A DNA stretch of 14,097 nucleotides, taken from the NCBI GenBank assembly GCA_023248615.1, contig JAHFEI010000018.1:805-14901 (forward strand). Direction: 5' to 3'. The position numbers and the translations under genes were made by a program. This DNA is from Nitrospinales bacterium. GTDB taxonomy: Bacteria; Nitrospinota_A; UBA7883; JACRGQ01. Under the pieces are notes generated by a model. That model saw only the letters and a program-made list of their open reading frames with translations, was not told where the DNA came from and did no database searches. Below are positions 1 through 7,227 of this stretch, piece by piece; the first letter of the stretch is position 1, and each line of letters opens with the position of its first letter.

Positions 1-1028
1 GCAAACGCCTCGTTAATTTCCCAATAATCTATATCGGAAGATTTGAAGCCGTACTTTTCCATAAGCTCCGCCATGGCATGCACCGGGCCAAGCCCCATCT
101 CGGAGGGTTCCACACCCGCCCATTGCACATCCACTATACGGCCCAAAACAGGAAGTTTGTACCTATCCACCGCTACGGCGCTGGCCAAAAGCAACATTGC
201 CGACCCATCTGTAAGCTGTGCGCTATTCCCCGCCGTCACTTTCCCCACCTTCGGGTCGAACACCGGCTTTAGTTTCGCCAGCCGCTCCATGCTCGTTTCG
301 CGCCGCAAGCCGTCGTCGGCTCCGTATACTGTCCCGTCGTTCCCGAAAATAGGCGTCATCTCCTCCAGCCGCCCGTTGTCCGTAGCGTTTGCAAGGCGCG
401 TGTGGCTCTCCATTGAGAACGCGTCCATCTCCTCCCGGCTAATGTTGAACCGGTGCGCCAGTATCTCCGCCGTATGCCCCATAGAAAGGCCAGCCTGGTG
501 GTCTGTAAGCCCCTGAAGCACCCCGATGACCGGCGCTAAAAATGGCAACCGGAATTTTGAAAGTATGGACAACCGCTGACCGAAAGTTTTTGCGCCCATC
601 CATTCGCCGAACCACACCTGCATCTTCTTGTCGTACATCAGCGGGTAGTGGCTCATCGCCTCGGTGCCGCCAGCCAGGAGCAGGTCGGCCCTGCCTATGC
701 CTATATCCTTTGCCGCGCTATCCAGCGCCTGCATGCCGGAAGCGCAGTTGCGCGACACGGTGTAGGCGGGCACTTTCTTGCCGCAACCAAGCCGTATGGA
801 CACCACGCGCCCTATGTTCGCCTCGCTGGCGGAAGGCATAACGGAGCCTACAATCACGCCATCCAGTTCCGTCGGCTGTATCGGATGGCGCATCAGCGCC
901 GCCCTGCCAGCCGCCACCGCCAAGTCGGACGCGGTAAACGGCCCAGCGCTTTTTTGCGCCTTCAGGAAAGGAGTGCGCGCTCCATCGACAATGTATACGG
1001 GACGCGGATATCCGTTTTCAGACGGCAT
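1..1028 (-). CDS. fadI: FadI-type 3-ketoacyl-CoA thiolase (partial, C-terminus beyond window edge)
   Basis: Thiolase for the last step of beta-oxidation: it cleaves 3-ketoacyl-CoA with CoA to give acetyl-CoA and a shortened acyl-CoA. I translated 342 codons with no stop; the frame leaves the window at base 1. Visible marks are the N-terminal VDGARTPF, the nucleophile motif NCASGMQ with Cys at about residue 95, LLAGGTEAMS, the GNSAQLTDGSA loop and NEAF at the window edge. The C-terminal His/Cys motifs lie outside. A long insert with FGQRLSILSKFR followed by MGHTAEILA resembles FadI and the mitochondrial trifunctional beta subunit more than short biosynthetic thiolases. The ATG overlaps the 3' end of fadE by 11 bases, so translation is probably coupled to it. 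Family assignment is firm; FadI rather than FadA is inferred from the insert. Confidence 0.92.
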   Translation of the reverse strand, partial: MPSENGYPRPVYIVDGARTPFLKAQKSAGPFTASDLAVAAGRAALMRHPIQPTELDGVIVGSVMPSASEANIGRVVSIRLGCGKKVPAYTVSRNCASGMQALDSAAKDIGIGRADLLLAGGTEAMSHYPLMYDKKMQVWFGEWMGAKTFGQRLSILSKFRLPFLAPVIGVLQGLTDHQAGLSMGHTAEILAHRFNISREEMDAFSMESHTRLANATDNGRLEEMTPIFGNDGTVYGADDGLRRETSMERLAKLKPVFDPKVGKVTAGNSAQLTDGSAMLLLASAVAVDRYKLPVLGRIVDVQWAGVEPSEMGLGPVHAMAELMEKYGFKSSDIDYWEINEAF

Positions 1029-3456
1029 TTCGTTTACTCCAATAATCATGCGGAAAATCGTCTACCGTCACCACATCCAGCCGCGCCTTTTCCGATTCGA
1101 CCGCAATCCTGCGTTCGTCTTCGGTTATAAGCCCGGCCTTCACCGCCTCTTCCAGCATTTTTCCCTGGTCGCCCGCTTTTATCTTTTTCGCACGCATCGC
1201 CTCGGCGATTTTTTTCTCCACCGCCTCCGCCCGGATGACTTTTACCAGCGCGTCTTCTATCCTGCCGAGCGGCTGGTTCTTGTCGCGGGAAACGTGGATG
1301 CCTGCGGTAAGCCTGTCGCGAGCGTAGCCCGGCTCCATCAACAGGCGCGCTATCTTGCCGCCCAGCCTGTCGGACGGCGGGATGTACGGCTTGCCGAACG
1401 GGAAAATAAACAGGCGCAACGCAAACGCTATTGGGCGGCTGGGGAGGTTATGCAGGAAGCCGTCCAGAGATTCCTGTATGCGGTACAGCGCGTCGTCGCA
1501 AGCCCACCGCATCAGGTCGGCGTCCCCCTCCTGCTTTCCGTCGTCCTCAAATTTTTTCAGCACTGCGCTGGCAATGTAGAGGTTGCTGATGGCATCCGCA
1601 AGCCTGCCGGTAAGTTTCTCCATCCGTTTAAGCTTTCCGCCCAGGGCCATCATTGCGACATCCGACGCAAGCGCAAAGGCGGAACTCATCCGGCCAAGTT
1701 GCCGGTAGTATGGCGCGGCGGGAGTAGACTGGCGGGCAGGCAAAAACGCCGCGCATGTAAGGCCGGAGACCAGCGTGCGCACCGCCGTTGTCATGGTAAA
1801 CCCGATATGTCGGAACAACGAATGGTCAAACGCCATGCTGGCCTTATCGTTATCCTTTTCGGCGGAGGCTTCCATCTCCTTCAAGACGTACGGATGCGCC
1901 CGTATGACACCCTGCCCGAACACGATAAGCGTGCGGGTGAGGATATTGGCCCCTTCCACGGTTATGCTAATCGGGACGCTTTGGTAAACGCCCCCCATGA
2001 AATTGCGGGGCCCCAGCACGATAGCCGCGCCGCCCTGCACATCCATGCCGTTGTTGACCACCGTGCGCATACGCTCCGTGATGTTGTACTTGGCGATGGC
2101 GGAGGCAAGAGACGGACGCTCGCCCGCGTCTATAGCGCCTACGGTAAACCTGCGCGTGGCATCCACCGCGTAGGTCTGCCCGGCTACGTTTGCCAGCGCC
2201 TCTTCCACGCCTTCCATGCGCCCAACCGGAAGCCTGAACTGCCGACGTATCCGCGCATATGCGCCCACGCCACGCGCAACCAGTTTGGATGCGGAAGTTC
2301 CCAGCGCAGGGAGCGAAATGCCACGCCCGATGGAAAGCCTTTCCATGAGCATATGCCACCCCTTACCGGCATAGCCGATACCGCCCACTATGTAATCCAG
2401 CGGCATGAAAACGTTTTCCCCGGTTATGGGGCCGTTAAGGAACGGGATGTTAAGCGGCTCGTGCCGCCTGCCTATCGTGACGCCGGGAGTGTTGGCGGGA
2501 ACGAGGGCAACCGTGATGCCGAGGTCTTCCTTATCGCCCAGCAGGTGGTCGGGGTCGAACAGCTTGATGGCAAGGCCCATAACGGTGGTGTTCGGCGCAA
2601 GCGTTATATACCGTTTCGACCAGTTTGCGCGGATGCCGATTATCTCCTTGCCGTTGAAGATGCCTTTGGCGATGATGCCGTGGCTGACCATGGAGCTGGC
2701 ATCGCTCCCCGCCTGTGGCTCGGTAAGCGCAAAGCATGGTATCTCCGCGCCAGAGGCGAGGCCGGGCAGGTAGCGGTTCTTTTGCTCATCCGTGCCGTAA
2801 TGTAGCAACAGCTCGGCGGGGCCAAGCGAGTTTGGCACCATCACAGTAACGGCGGAGGCTATAGACCTGCTGGCAAGTTTCATCACGACATCCGAATGCG
2901 CGAGGGCGCTGAAACCGTGGCCGCCGTACTCCTTGGGGATGATTATGCCGAAGAAGCGGTGCTCTTTTAAAAAATCCCACACCTCTTTTGGCAGGTCGTG
3001 CAGGTTGTCCGTCACCTGCCAGTCGTCCATCATGTCGCAAAGTTTTTCTACCGGCCCGTCCAGGAAAGCCTGCTCCTCCGCCGTCAACACCGGCTTGCGG
3101 TAAGCGTGGAGCTTGTCCCAATCCGGCTGGCCGCTGAAAAGGTCGCTCTCCCACCAGACGGTGCCGGCCTCCAGGGCCTCGCGCTCGGTTTGCGATATCG
3201 GCGGCATAAGAGTGCGAAATAGTTTAAGGGCGAAATTGCTTATCAGCATGCGCCGCAACATATGGATATTTAACGCCAGCGTTCCGGCTATGAAAACAAC
3301 CCACAGCGTGTACACGGCAGGCCCCGCCTCGGCAAGGTAGGTGTAGATGCCAAGCACAACGGCAAACACCAGCGTGGAAATCATCAGCGGAACGTTTAGG
3401 TATGAAAGAACGGCGGTAGCAAGAAGTAGCGCGGCGAAAAGCTCCAGAATGCACAT
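1018..3456 (-). CDS. fadE: FadE-type membrane-associated acyl-CoA dehydrogenase
   Basis: FAD-dependent acyl-CoA dehydrogenase that oxidises acyl-CoA to trans-2-enoyl-CoA, the first beta-oxidation step. The 812 residues match the roughly 814-residue Escherichia coli FadE in length and layout. Residues 1 to about 70 hold two or three hydrophobic segments (membrane anchor). They are followed by MPPISQTERE and a WWESDLF segment typical of FadE. The dehydrogenase N-domain has KEYGGHGFSA near residue 170 and VPNSLGPAELLLHYG. CFALTEPQAGSDA lies near 240, and the catalytic region has VEGANILTRT near 500, followed by FGQGVIRAHPYV. The C-terminal extension is FadE-specific. The start is supported by AGGGAG (complement of 3465-3470), 8 bases before the ATG. 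The gene reads into the overlapping thiolase, as expected for one operon. No defects are visible. Confidence 0.96.
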   Translation of the reverse strand: MCILELFAALLLATAVLSYLNVPLMISTLVFAVVLGIYTYLAEAGPAVYTLWVVFIAGTLALNIHMLRRMLISNFALKLFRTLMPPISQTEREALEAGTVWWESDLFSGQPDWDKLHAYRKPVLTAEEQAFLDGPVEKLCDMMDDWQVTDNLHDLPKEVWDFLKEHRFFGIIIPKEYGGHGFSALAHSDVVMKLASRSIASAVTVMVPNSLGPAELLLHYGTDEQKNRYLPGLASGAEIPCFALTEPQAGSDASSMVSHGIIAKGIFNGKEIIGIRANWSKRYITLAPNTTVMGLAIKLFDPDHLLGDKEDLGITVALVPANTPGVTIGRRHEPLNIPFLNGPITGENVFMPLDYIVGGIGYAGKGWHMLMERLSIGRGISLPALGTSASKLVARGVGAYARIRRQFRLPVGRMEGVEEALANVAGQTYAVDATRRFTVGAIDAGERPSLASAIAKYNITERMRTVVNNGMDVQGGAAIVLGPRNFMGGVYQSVPISITVEGANILTRTLIVFGQGVIRAHPYVLKEMEASAEKDNDKASMAFDHSLFRHIGFTMTTAVRTLVSGLTCAAFLPARQSTPAAPYYRQLGRMSSAFALASDVAMMALGGKLKRMEKLTGRLADAISNLYIASAVLKKFEDDGKQEGDADLMRWACDDALYRIQESLDGFLHNLPSRPIAFALRLFIFPFGKPYIPPSDRLGGKIARLLMEPGYARDRLTAGIHVSRDKNQPLGRIEDALVKVIRAEAVEKKIAEAMRAKKIKAGDQGKMLEEAVKAGLITEDERRIAVESEKARLDVVTVDDFPHDYWSKRNAV

Positions 3457-3502
3457 TGTCCAAACTCCCTATATGCCAAATGAAAAGCCACTAACCGCCT
3501 TT

Positions 3503-3508
3503 AGTATA
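3503..3508 (-). promoter_or_regulatory. possible -10 box for the fadE operon
   Basis: The minus strand reads TATACT here, 46 bases before the fadE ATG, matching a sigma-70 -10 box in five of six positions. The hexamer 17 bases upstream (TCTCCA) matches TTGACA poorly, so an activator or another promoter may be needed. No clear FadR- or PsrA-type palindrome is visible nearby. Weak candidate. Confidence 0.3.
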
Positions 3509-3610
3509 AGAGGTTATGAAGCGAGTGGAGAAAAATAAAATTAGCCCAAAATCACGGAAGAGACATGATTGCCCATCCCGCAAAAAACGCCCATGCGCAG
3601 GCCGGTACGG

Positions 3611-3638
3611 TTAACAATGTCTTAAAAATGGCTATAAT
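3611..3638 (+). promoter_or_regulatory. near-consensus sigma-70 promoter of the hybrid kinase
   Basis: TTAACA at 3611-3616 (five of six to TTGACA), a 16-base spacer, then a perfect TATAAT at 3633-3638. The predicted transcription start, 6 to 8 bases after the -10 box, falls on or beside the GTG start at 3644. This leaves no room for a ribosome binding site, so a leaderless mRNA is implied. An in-frame TAA at 3635-3637 rules out a longer protein. Confidence 0.7.
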
Positions 3639-3643
3639 GGGGC

Positions 3644-5470
3644 GTGGCCAAAGAAAAAAGAATCTCGTCCAACAGGATAAGCGGGCTGGTCGTAGCCACG
3701 TTCGCCGCGATTACCCTTTCCGTAACCCTCGTTGGCTTCCTCTACCTCAGGCATGTTGAGCAATTAACAAAGCAGGACATGGCAGGCCACCTGCAATCCT
3801 ACCTGAATACAAATAAAAAAGCGCTGGCGACCTGGGCGGAAGATGAAAAACTAACGGTGGCAACATGGGCAAACCTGGGCGAGATACGCCATGAAATAGC
3901 CGCTCTTACCGCCATCGCCGCAAAAAACGGGATGCGCAAGGCGGAACTGCTGGGGTCGCCCCACGCGCAGTATTTGCGGGGGCAACTAACGGCCGTGATG
4001 AAAGAAAACCGGTACGCCGGGTTCCGCGTAATCGACAAAAACGGATTGACCATAGCCGCCCAGTTCGATAATTTCGTGGGGACACCGCCGCCAACCGAAC
4101 TGGCAAGCTACCTGAGGAGGGCCATCGCGGGGGAAACCCTGCTCTCGCCAATTGTAACTGAGCCTCTCCCGTTCCCCAACAGCAAGGGGATTATGCAAGG
4201 TGGTCAGCAGTTCATATTCTCCATCTCCCCGGTGTACGATGAAAAGCATGCCTTGGTGGCTGTGCTTGCCTTCCGCATTCGACCCGAAAACAGGCTGGAC
4301 AAGATCATGAACCTTGTCCGATCCTCCGACTCTGGAGAATCGTACGCATTCAACAAGCAGGGGATGATGTTAACTGCGTCCCGCTTCCAAAAAGACATGG
4401 AGAAGGCCGGGCTGGCAGATGCCGCAGGGCCGCAGGAAATCCAGCTACGCAATCCGGGCGGAAATATTGCCAAAGGGTACAAACCGCAAAAAGAGATAAA
4501 AGACAGGCCGCTTACCGCAATGGCCCAAAGCGCCATAAGAGGAGAGCATGGCGTGGACACGGACGGGTATCCGGATTACCGTGGGGTCCCCGTTATCGGC
4601 GCGTGGGAATGGCTACCCGAATACGGTATCGGCATAGCCGTGGAAATAGACGTATCCGATGCGTACAGAACCCTTAAAACAAGCAGGGCATTCGCCATCG
4701 GAGCGCTACTGCTGGTTACACTACTTGCCGTGGCGGCGCTTGTAATGTACATAATGAAAAACCGCATACGGTCGAGCGAGACGGAACTGCGCACCGTGCT
4801 GGATACGGCGGCGGACGGGGTAATAACCTTAAATGAGGCCGGGAAGATACAAATATTCAACCGCGCCGCCGAGCAGATATTCGGCTACAGCTACGCTGAA
4901 GTAGCGGGGGAAGACGTAACAATGCTGATGCCGACTGCGGGCGGCGAAAAGCTCCCGGCATCTGGCGGCGAGTTCGTGGAAAAGCTCATTCCAGAGATGC
5001 TGGAAAAAAGGAAAGAGGTTTTTAGGAAGCGCAAAGACGGCTCTGTTTTCCCCGCCCAGGTATCCCTTCGGGAAATGCGGATAGGAGGAGAGCTGCATTT
5101 CATGGCGCTGATACAGGACATTACCGAGCGCAAACAGATAGAAGAAAACCTGGAACAGGCCAAAAAAAGGGCGGAAGAAGCCAACAAAACAAAGAGTCTG
5201 TTCCTGTCCAGCATGAGCCACGAAATACGCACACCGATGAACGCCATAATGGGAATGGCGGAGCTTCTCTCGGAAACGCCGCTAAACGATGAACAAAAAA
5301 AATATCTGGGAATGCTCCGGGGGGCGGGGGAACACCTTTTACGCATCATCAACGATGTACTCGATTTTTCCAAAATTGAGGCGGGAAAGATGGAATTAGA
5401 AACTGTGGATTTCGACCTCATTGAGTTGATGGATACCACCGTGGAAATTATGGCCCTGAAATCGCGCTAA
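3644..5470 (+). CDS. hybrid sensor histidine kinase, N-terminal part (Cache-PAS-HisKA), ended by in-frame TAA
   Basis: First part of a membrane hybrid histidine kinase, 608 residues. Transmembrane segment 1 is at about 11-31. A periplasmic double-Cache-like sensor follows to about 345, with the typical QFIFSISPVYD, ESYAFNKQG and YRGVPVIGAWEWLP patches. Transmembrane segment 2 is at about 348-368. A PAS domain (about 377-490) ends in LIQDITERK, then comes a short coiled coil. The HisKA domain carries SMSHEIRTPMN with phosphoacceptor His526, ending near FSKIEAGKMELE. The frame then meets TAA at 5468-5470, one codon before the linker KNLELAWEME continues in the same frame into the ATPase domain. 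GTG is the only common start that keeps segment 1. As encoded, this piece has a histidine to phosphorylate but no ATP-binding domain. The ligand is unknown; Cache domains usually bind small molecules such as amino or carboxylic acids. Confidence 0.88.
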   Translation: MAKEKRISSNRISGLVVATFAAITLSVTLVGFLYLRHVEQLTKQDMAGHLQSYLNTNKKALATWAEDEKLTVATWANLGEIRHEIAALTAIAAKNGMRKAELLGSPHAQYLRGQLTAVMKENRYAGFRVIDKNGLTIAAQFDNFVGTPPPTELASYLRRAIAGETLLSPIVTEPLPFPNSKGIMQGGQQFIFSISPVYDEKHALVAVLAFRIRPENRLDKIMNLVRSSDSGESYAFNKQGMMLTASRFQKDMEKAGLADAAGPQEIQLRNPGGNIAKGYKPQKEIKDRPLTAMAQSAIRGEHGVDTDGYPDYRGVPVIGAWEWLPEYGIGIAVEIDVSDAYRTLKTSRAFAIGALLLVTLLAVAALVMYIMKNRIRSSETELRTVLDTAADGVITLNEAGKIQIFNRAAEQIFGYSYAEVAGEDVTMLMPTAGGEKLPASGGEFVEKLIPEMLEKRKEVFRKRKDGSVFPAQVSLREMRIGGELHFMALIQDITERKQIEENLEQAKKRAEEANKTKSLFLSSMSHEIRTPMNAIMGMAELLSETPLNDEQKKYLGMLRGAGEHLLRIINDVLDFSKIEAGKMELETVDFDLIELMDTTVEIMALKSR

Positions 5471-5494
5471 AAAAACCTGGAACTTGCATGGGAG

Positions 5495-6751
5495 ATGGAG
5501 CCGGAGACCCCCACACTGCTTGCAGGAGACCCGGCGCGGTTAAGGCAGGTGCTGTTAAACCTTATAGGCAATGCCATTAAGTTCACCACGCAGGGAAGCG
5601 TACTTGTAAAAGTGGGGAAAAAACCCGAGGCCGCCGCCGATGGGGAACTGCTGTTCTTGGTTACCGATACCGGCATGGGGATACCGAAAGAAAAGCTGGA
5701 TGCCATCTTCCAGGATTTCACGCAGGTGGATTCCTCCATCACCCGGAAATTTGGCGGCACCGGCCTGGGCCTTGCCATCTGCAGACGGCTGGTGGAAATG
5801 ATGCACGGCAGGATATGGGCCGAAAGCGAACCGGGGAAAGGAAGCTCCCTCTTTTTCACCTGCACGCTGGGGGTGCAGAAAGGGAAAATACGCCAGCCGG
5901 AAAAAGATGCCGAGAAACTGGGCGGGGTGAAAGTCCTGCTTTTAGACCCTTCGCCAATTTACCTGCTGGCGCACAAGAGGATGCTTACTTCGTGGGGCAT
6001 GGCCCTAACCTGCGCAGAAGACAGGGAAAGCGCCATAAGCGAACTGAAGGCCGCAGTGGAAACGGGAACGCCCTACCAGCTATTGCTTATCAATTGCTAT
6101 CAGGAAAAGGCAGATGGCTGTAAAATCACGGAGGATATCCGGCGCGAGCCAGGGTTGGCGAACCTTGCCGTCGTCAGTATCGGTTCCCACAAAAAATGCT
6201 CCAGCCACCATCTGGCGCGGGGAGGAATAAACTGCACGCTTGTGCGGCCTGTGCGGCACCGCGACCTTCTGGAAACGATATTGAGTGCGCTGGGACATTC
6301 GCCACTCATAGCCCAACCAAAAACCAACGAAACCGCCGCAACGCCGGATGCGACAGCCATGCCCCTTCGCCTGCTACTGGTGGACGACACGAGCGATAAC
6401 CGCCTAATGATTAAGGCTTTTTTAAAAAGTACCGGACACATTATTGATGCCGCCGAGAACGGGCAGGTAGCAGTGGATATGTTTAAGAAATCGCCTTACG
6501 ACGTAGTGCTTATGGATGTGCAGATGCCGGTGATGGACGGCTACACGGCAACGGAGGAGATACGCAAATGGGAGCAAGAAAAAGGCCTCCGCCGCACCCC
6601 CGTTATTGCGCTAACCGCACACGCGATGAAAGAGGACGAGGAGAGAAGCATGAAAGCCGGGTGCGATGCGCACGTAACCAAACCTGTAAAAAAAGCGGTG
6701 CTGATAAAAGCGATTGAAGATGCCATCTCGCAGTTGCGCCAAAACCGATAA
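5495..6751 (+). CDS. hybrid sensor histidine kinase, C-terminal part (HATPase, degenerate REC, REC)
   Basis: Second part of the same kinase, in the same frame as 3644-5470. From the first ATG after the stop it has 418 residues. The HATPase domain keeps the N box (NLIGNAIKF, 22-30), G1 box (DTGMGIP, about 57), F box (FQDFTQ) and G2 box (GGTGLGLAI, about 86). A first receiver-like domain (about 143-270) is degenerate: the usual phospho-Asp position reads LLLINCY, and the usual Lys-Pro reads VRPV. A second receiver (about 291-415) looks active, with LLLVDD, Asp341 in VLMDVQMP, a Thr in IALTAHA and the TKPV lysine. ATG 5495 has GGGAG directly against it, too close for normal initiation. Expression would depend on reinitiation after the stop 24 bases upstream, on readthrough, or not occur. 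The whole locus may be a recent pseudogene or a sequencing error. Confidence 0.82.
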   Translation: MEPETPTLLAGDPARLRQVLLNLIGNAIKFTTQGSVLVKVGKKPEAAADGELLFLVTDTGMGIPKEKLDAIFQDFTQVDSSITRKFGGTGLGLAICRRLVEMMHGRIWAESEPGKGSSLFFTCTLGVQKGKIRQPEKDAEKLGGVKVLLLDPSPIYLLAHKRMLTSWGMALTCAEDRESAISELKAAVETGTPYQLLLINCYQEKADGCKITEDIRREPGLANLAVVSIGSHKKCSSHHLARGGINCTLVRPVRHRDLLETILSALGHSPLIAQPKTNETAATPDATAMPLRLLLVDDTSDNRLMIKAFLKSTGHIIDAAENGQVAVDMFKKSPYDVVLMDVQMPVMDGYTATEEIRKWEQEKGLRRTPVIALTAHAMKEDEERSMKAGCDAHVTKPVKKAVLIKAIEDAISQLRQNR

Positions 6752-6854
6752 TCCCCATTGATACCACAACCGACAAATCCCCAAAATGCCATAGTGCAAT
6801 TGGCACCGCAGTACGTTGAGTTTTTTTTCATAAAAAGCTATCGCGCAAGCGCGG

Positions 6855-6863
6855 TGGTAGAAT
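6855..6863 (+). promoter_or_regulatory. possible extended -10 promoter for the small gene
   Basis: TG at 6855-6856, one base, then TAGAAT at 6858-6863 fits an extended -10 element. No good -35 box is seen. The predicted start near 6870 gives a short leader that still includes the AAGGAG at 6873-6878. Confidence 0.35.
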
Positions 6864-6884
6864 GGGGGTGGAAAGGAGTGATGC

Positions 6885-7136
6885 ATGATGGTGTACGAAG
6901 ACAGCAGGAAGCAGGAGATGTACGACTGGTTCCACGAACGGTTCACCGAGCCGGAACTCTGCGAAATGGGCGGAAGCGGCGCCAGCGGCTACCAATACGC
7001 TTGCGGCGGCCCATACTTCGTGAGGGATATTATCCCGGCGGAATTCGGAGGGACACACCCTGAGGATATTATCCTTGAAGTTGTGGGCGACATAGAATTC
7101 GAAAGCCACGAGTGGGCATTACGCAAGGCCGCCTGA
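6885..7136 (+). CDS. small conserved protein of unknown function (GGPY motif)
   Basis: An 83-residue, acidic, soluble protein with no signal peptide or membrane segment. It begins MMVYEDSRKQEMYDWFHERF and contains FTEPEL, an aromatic YQYACGGPYFVRD segment and EFGGTHPEDIILEVVGDIE. From memory, bacterial hypothetical proteins share a similar layout: WF start, then YQY-x-x-GGPYDA, then an EEL/FGG segment. No biochemical role is known to me, so I assign none. AAGGAG at 6873-6878 lies 6 bases before ATG 6885 and 9 before ATG 6888, so the second Met may be the true start. It follows the kinase by 133 bases and faces the outer-membrane gene, so it is probably a single-gene unit. Confidence 0.72.
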   Translation: MMVYEDSRKQEMYDWFHERFTEPELCEMGGSGASGYQYACGGPYFVRDIIPAEFGGTHPEDIILEVVGDIEFESHEWALRKAA

Positions 7137-7153
7137 ACATCATCCGGCTTTAA

Positions 7154-7195
7154 CGCCAGTACCTGTGGCGCTATGTCCGCAGGGGAGTTGTGCGG
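7154..7195. other. two small hairpins between convergent genes
   Basis: CGCCA (7154-7158) pairs with TGGCG (7166-7170), and CCGCA (7177-7181) pairs with TGCGG (7191-7195). They sit in the 91-base gap where the small gene and the outer-membrane gene converge. Stems are only 5 bp and lack a T-run, so a terminator role is a guess. Confidence 0.22.
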
Positions 7196-7227
7196 CAATG
7201 GCGCTTCCACATGTTTGCGCGGAGAGA

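Noticed and set aside
43..2805. Long plus-strand open frames, including 675 codons at 778-2805
   Set aside because: They are antisense to the thiolase and fadE, whose family motifs are unmistakable. The plus-strand translations have no recognisable domain and reflect codon bias.
5461..5480. Programmed frameshift or transcriptional slippage on the seven-A run after the stop
   Set aside because: Both kinase halves are in the same frame and the stop precedes most of the A-run, so slippage would not restore the protein.
6787..6828. Rho-independent terminator after the kinase (TGCCA/TGGCA stem and T8 run)
   Set aside because: The 5-bp stem has a 9-base loop, and 15 bases separate it from the T-run, so the geometry does not fit.
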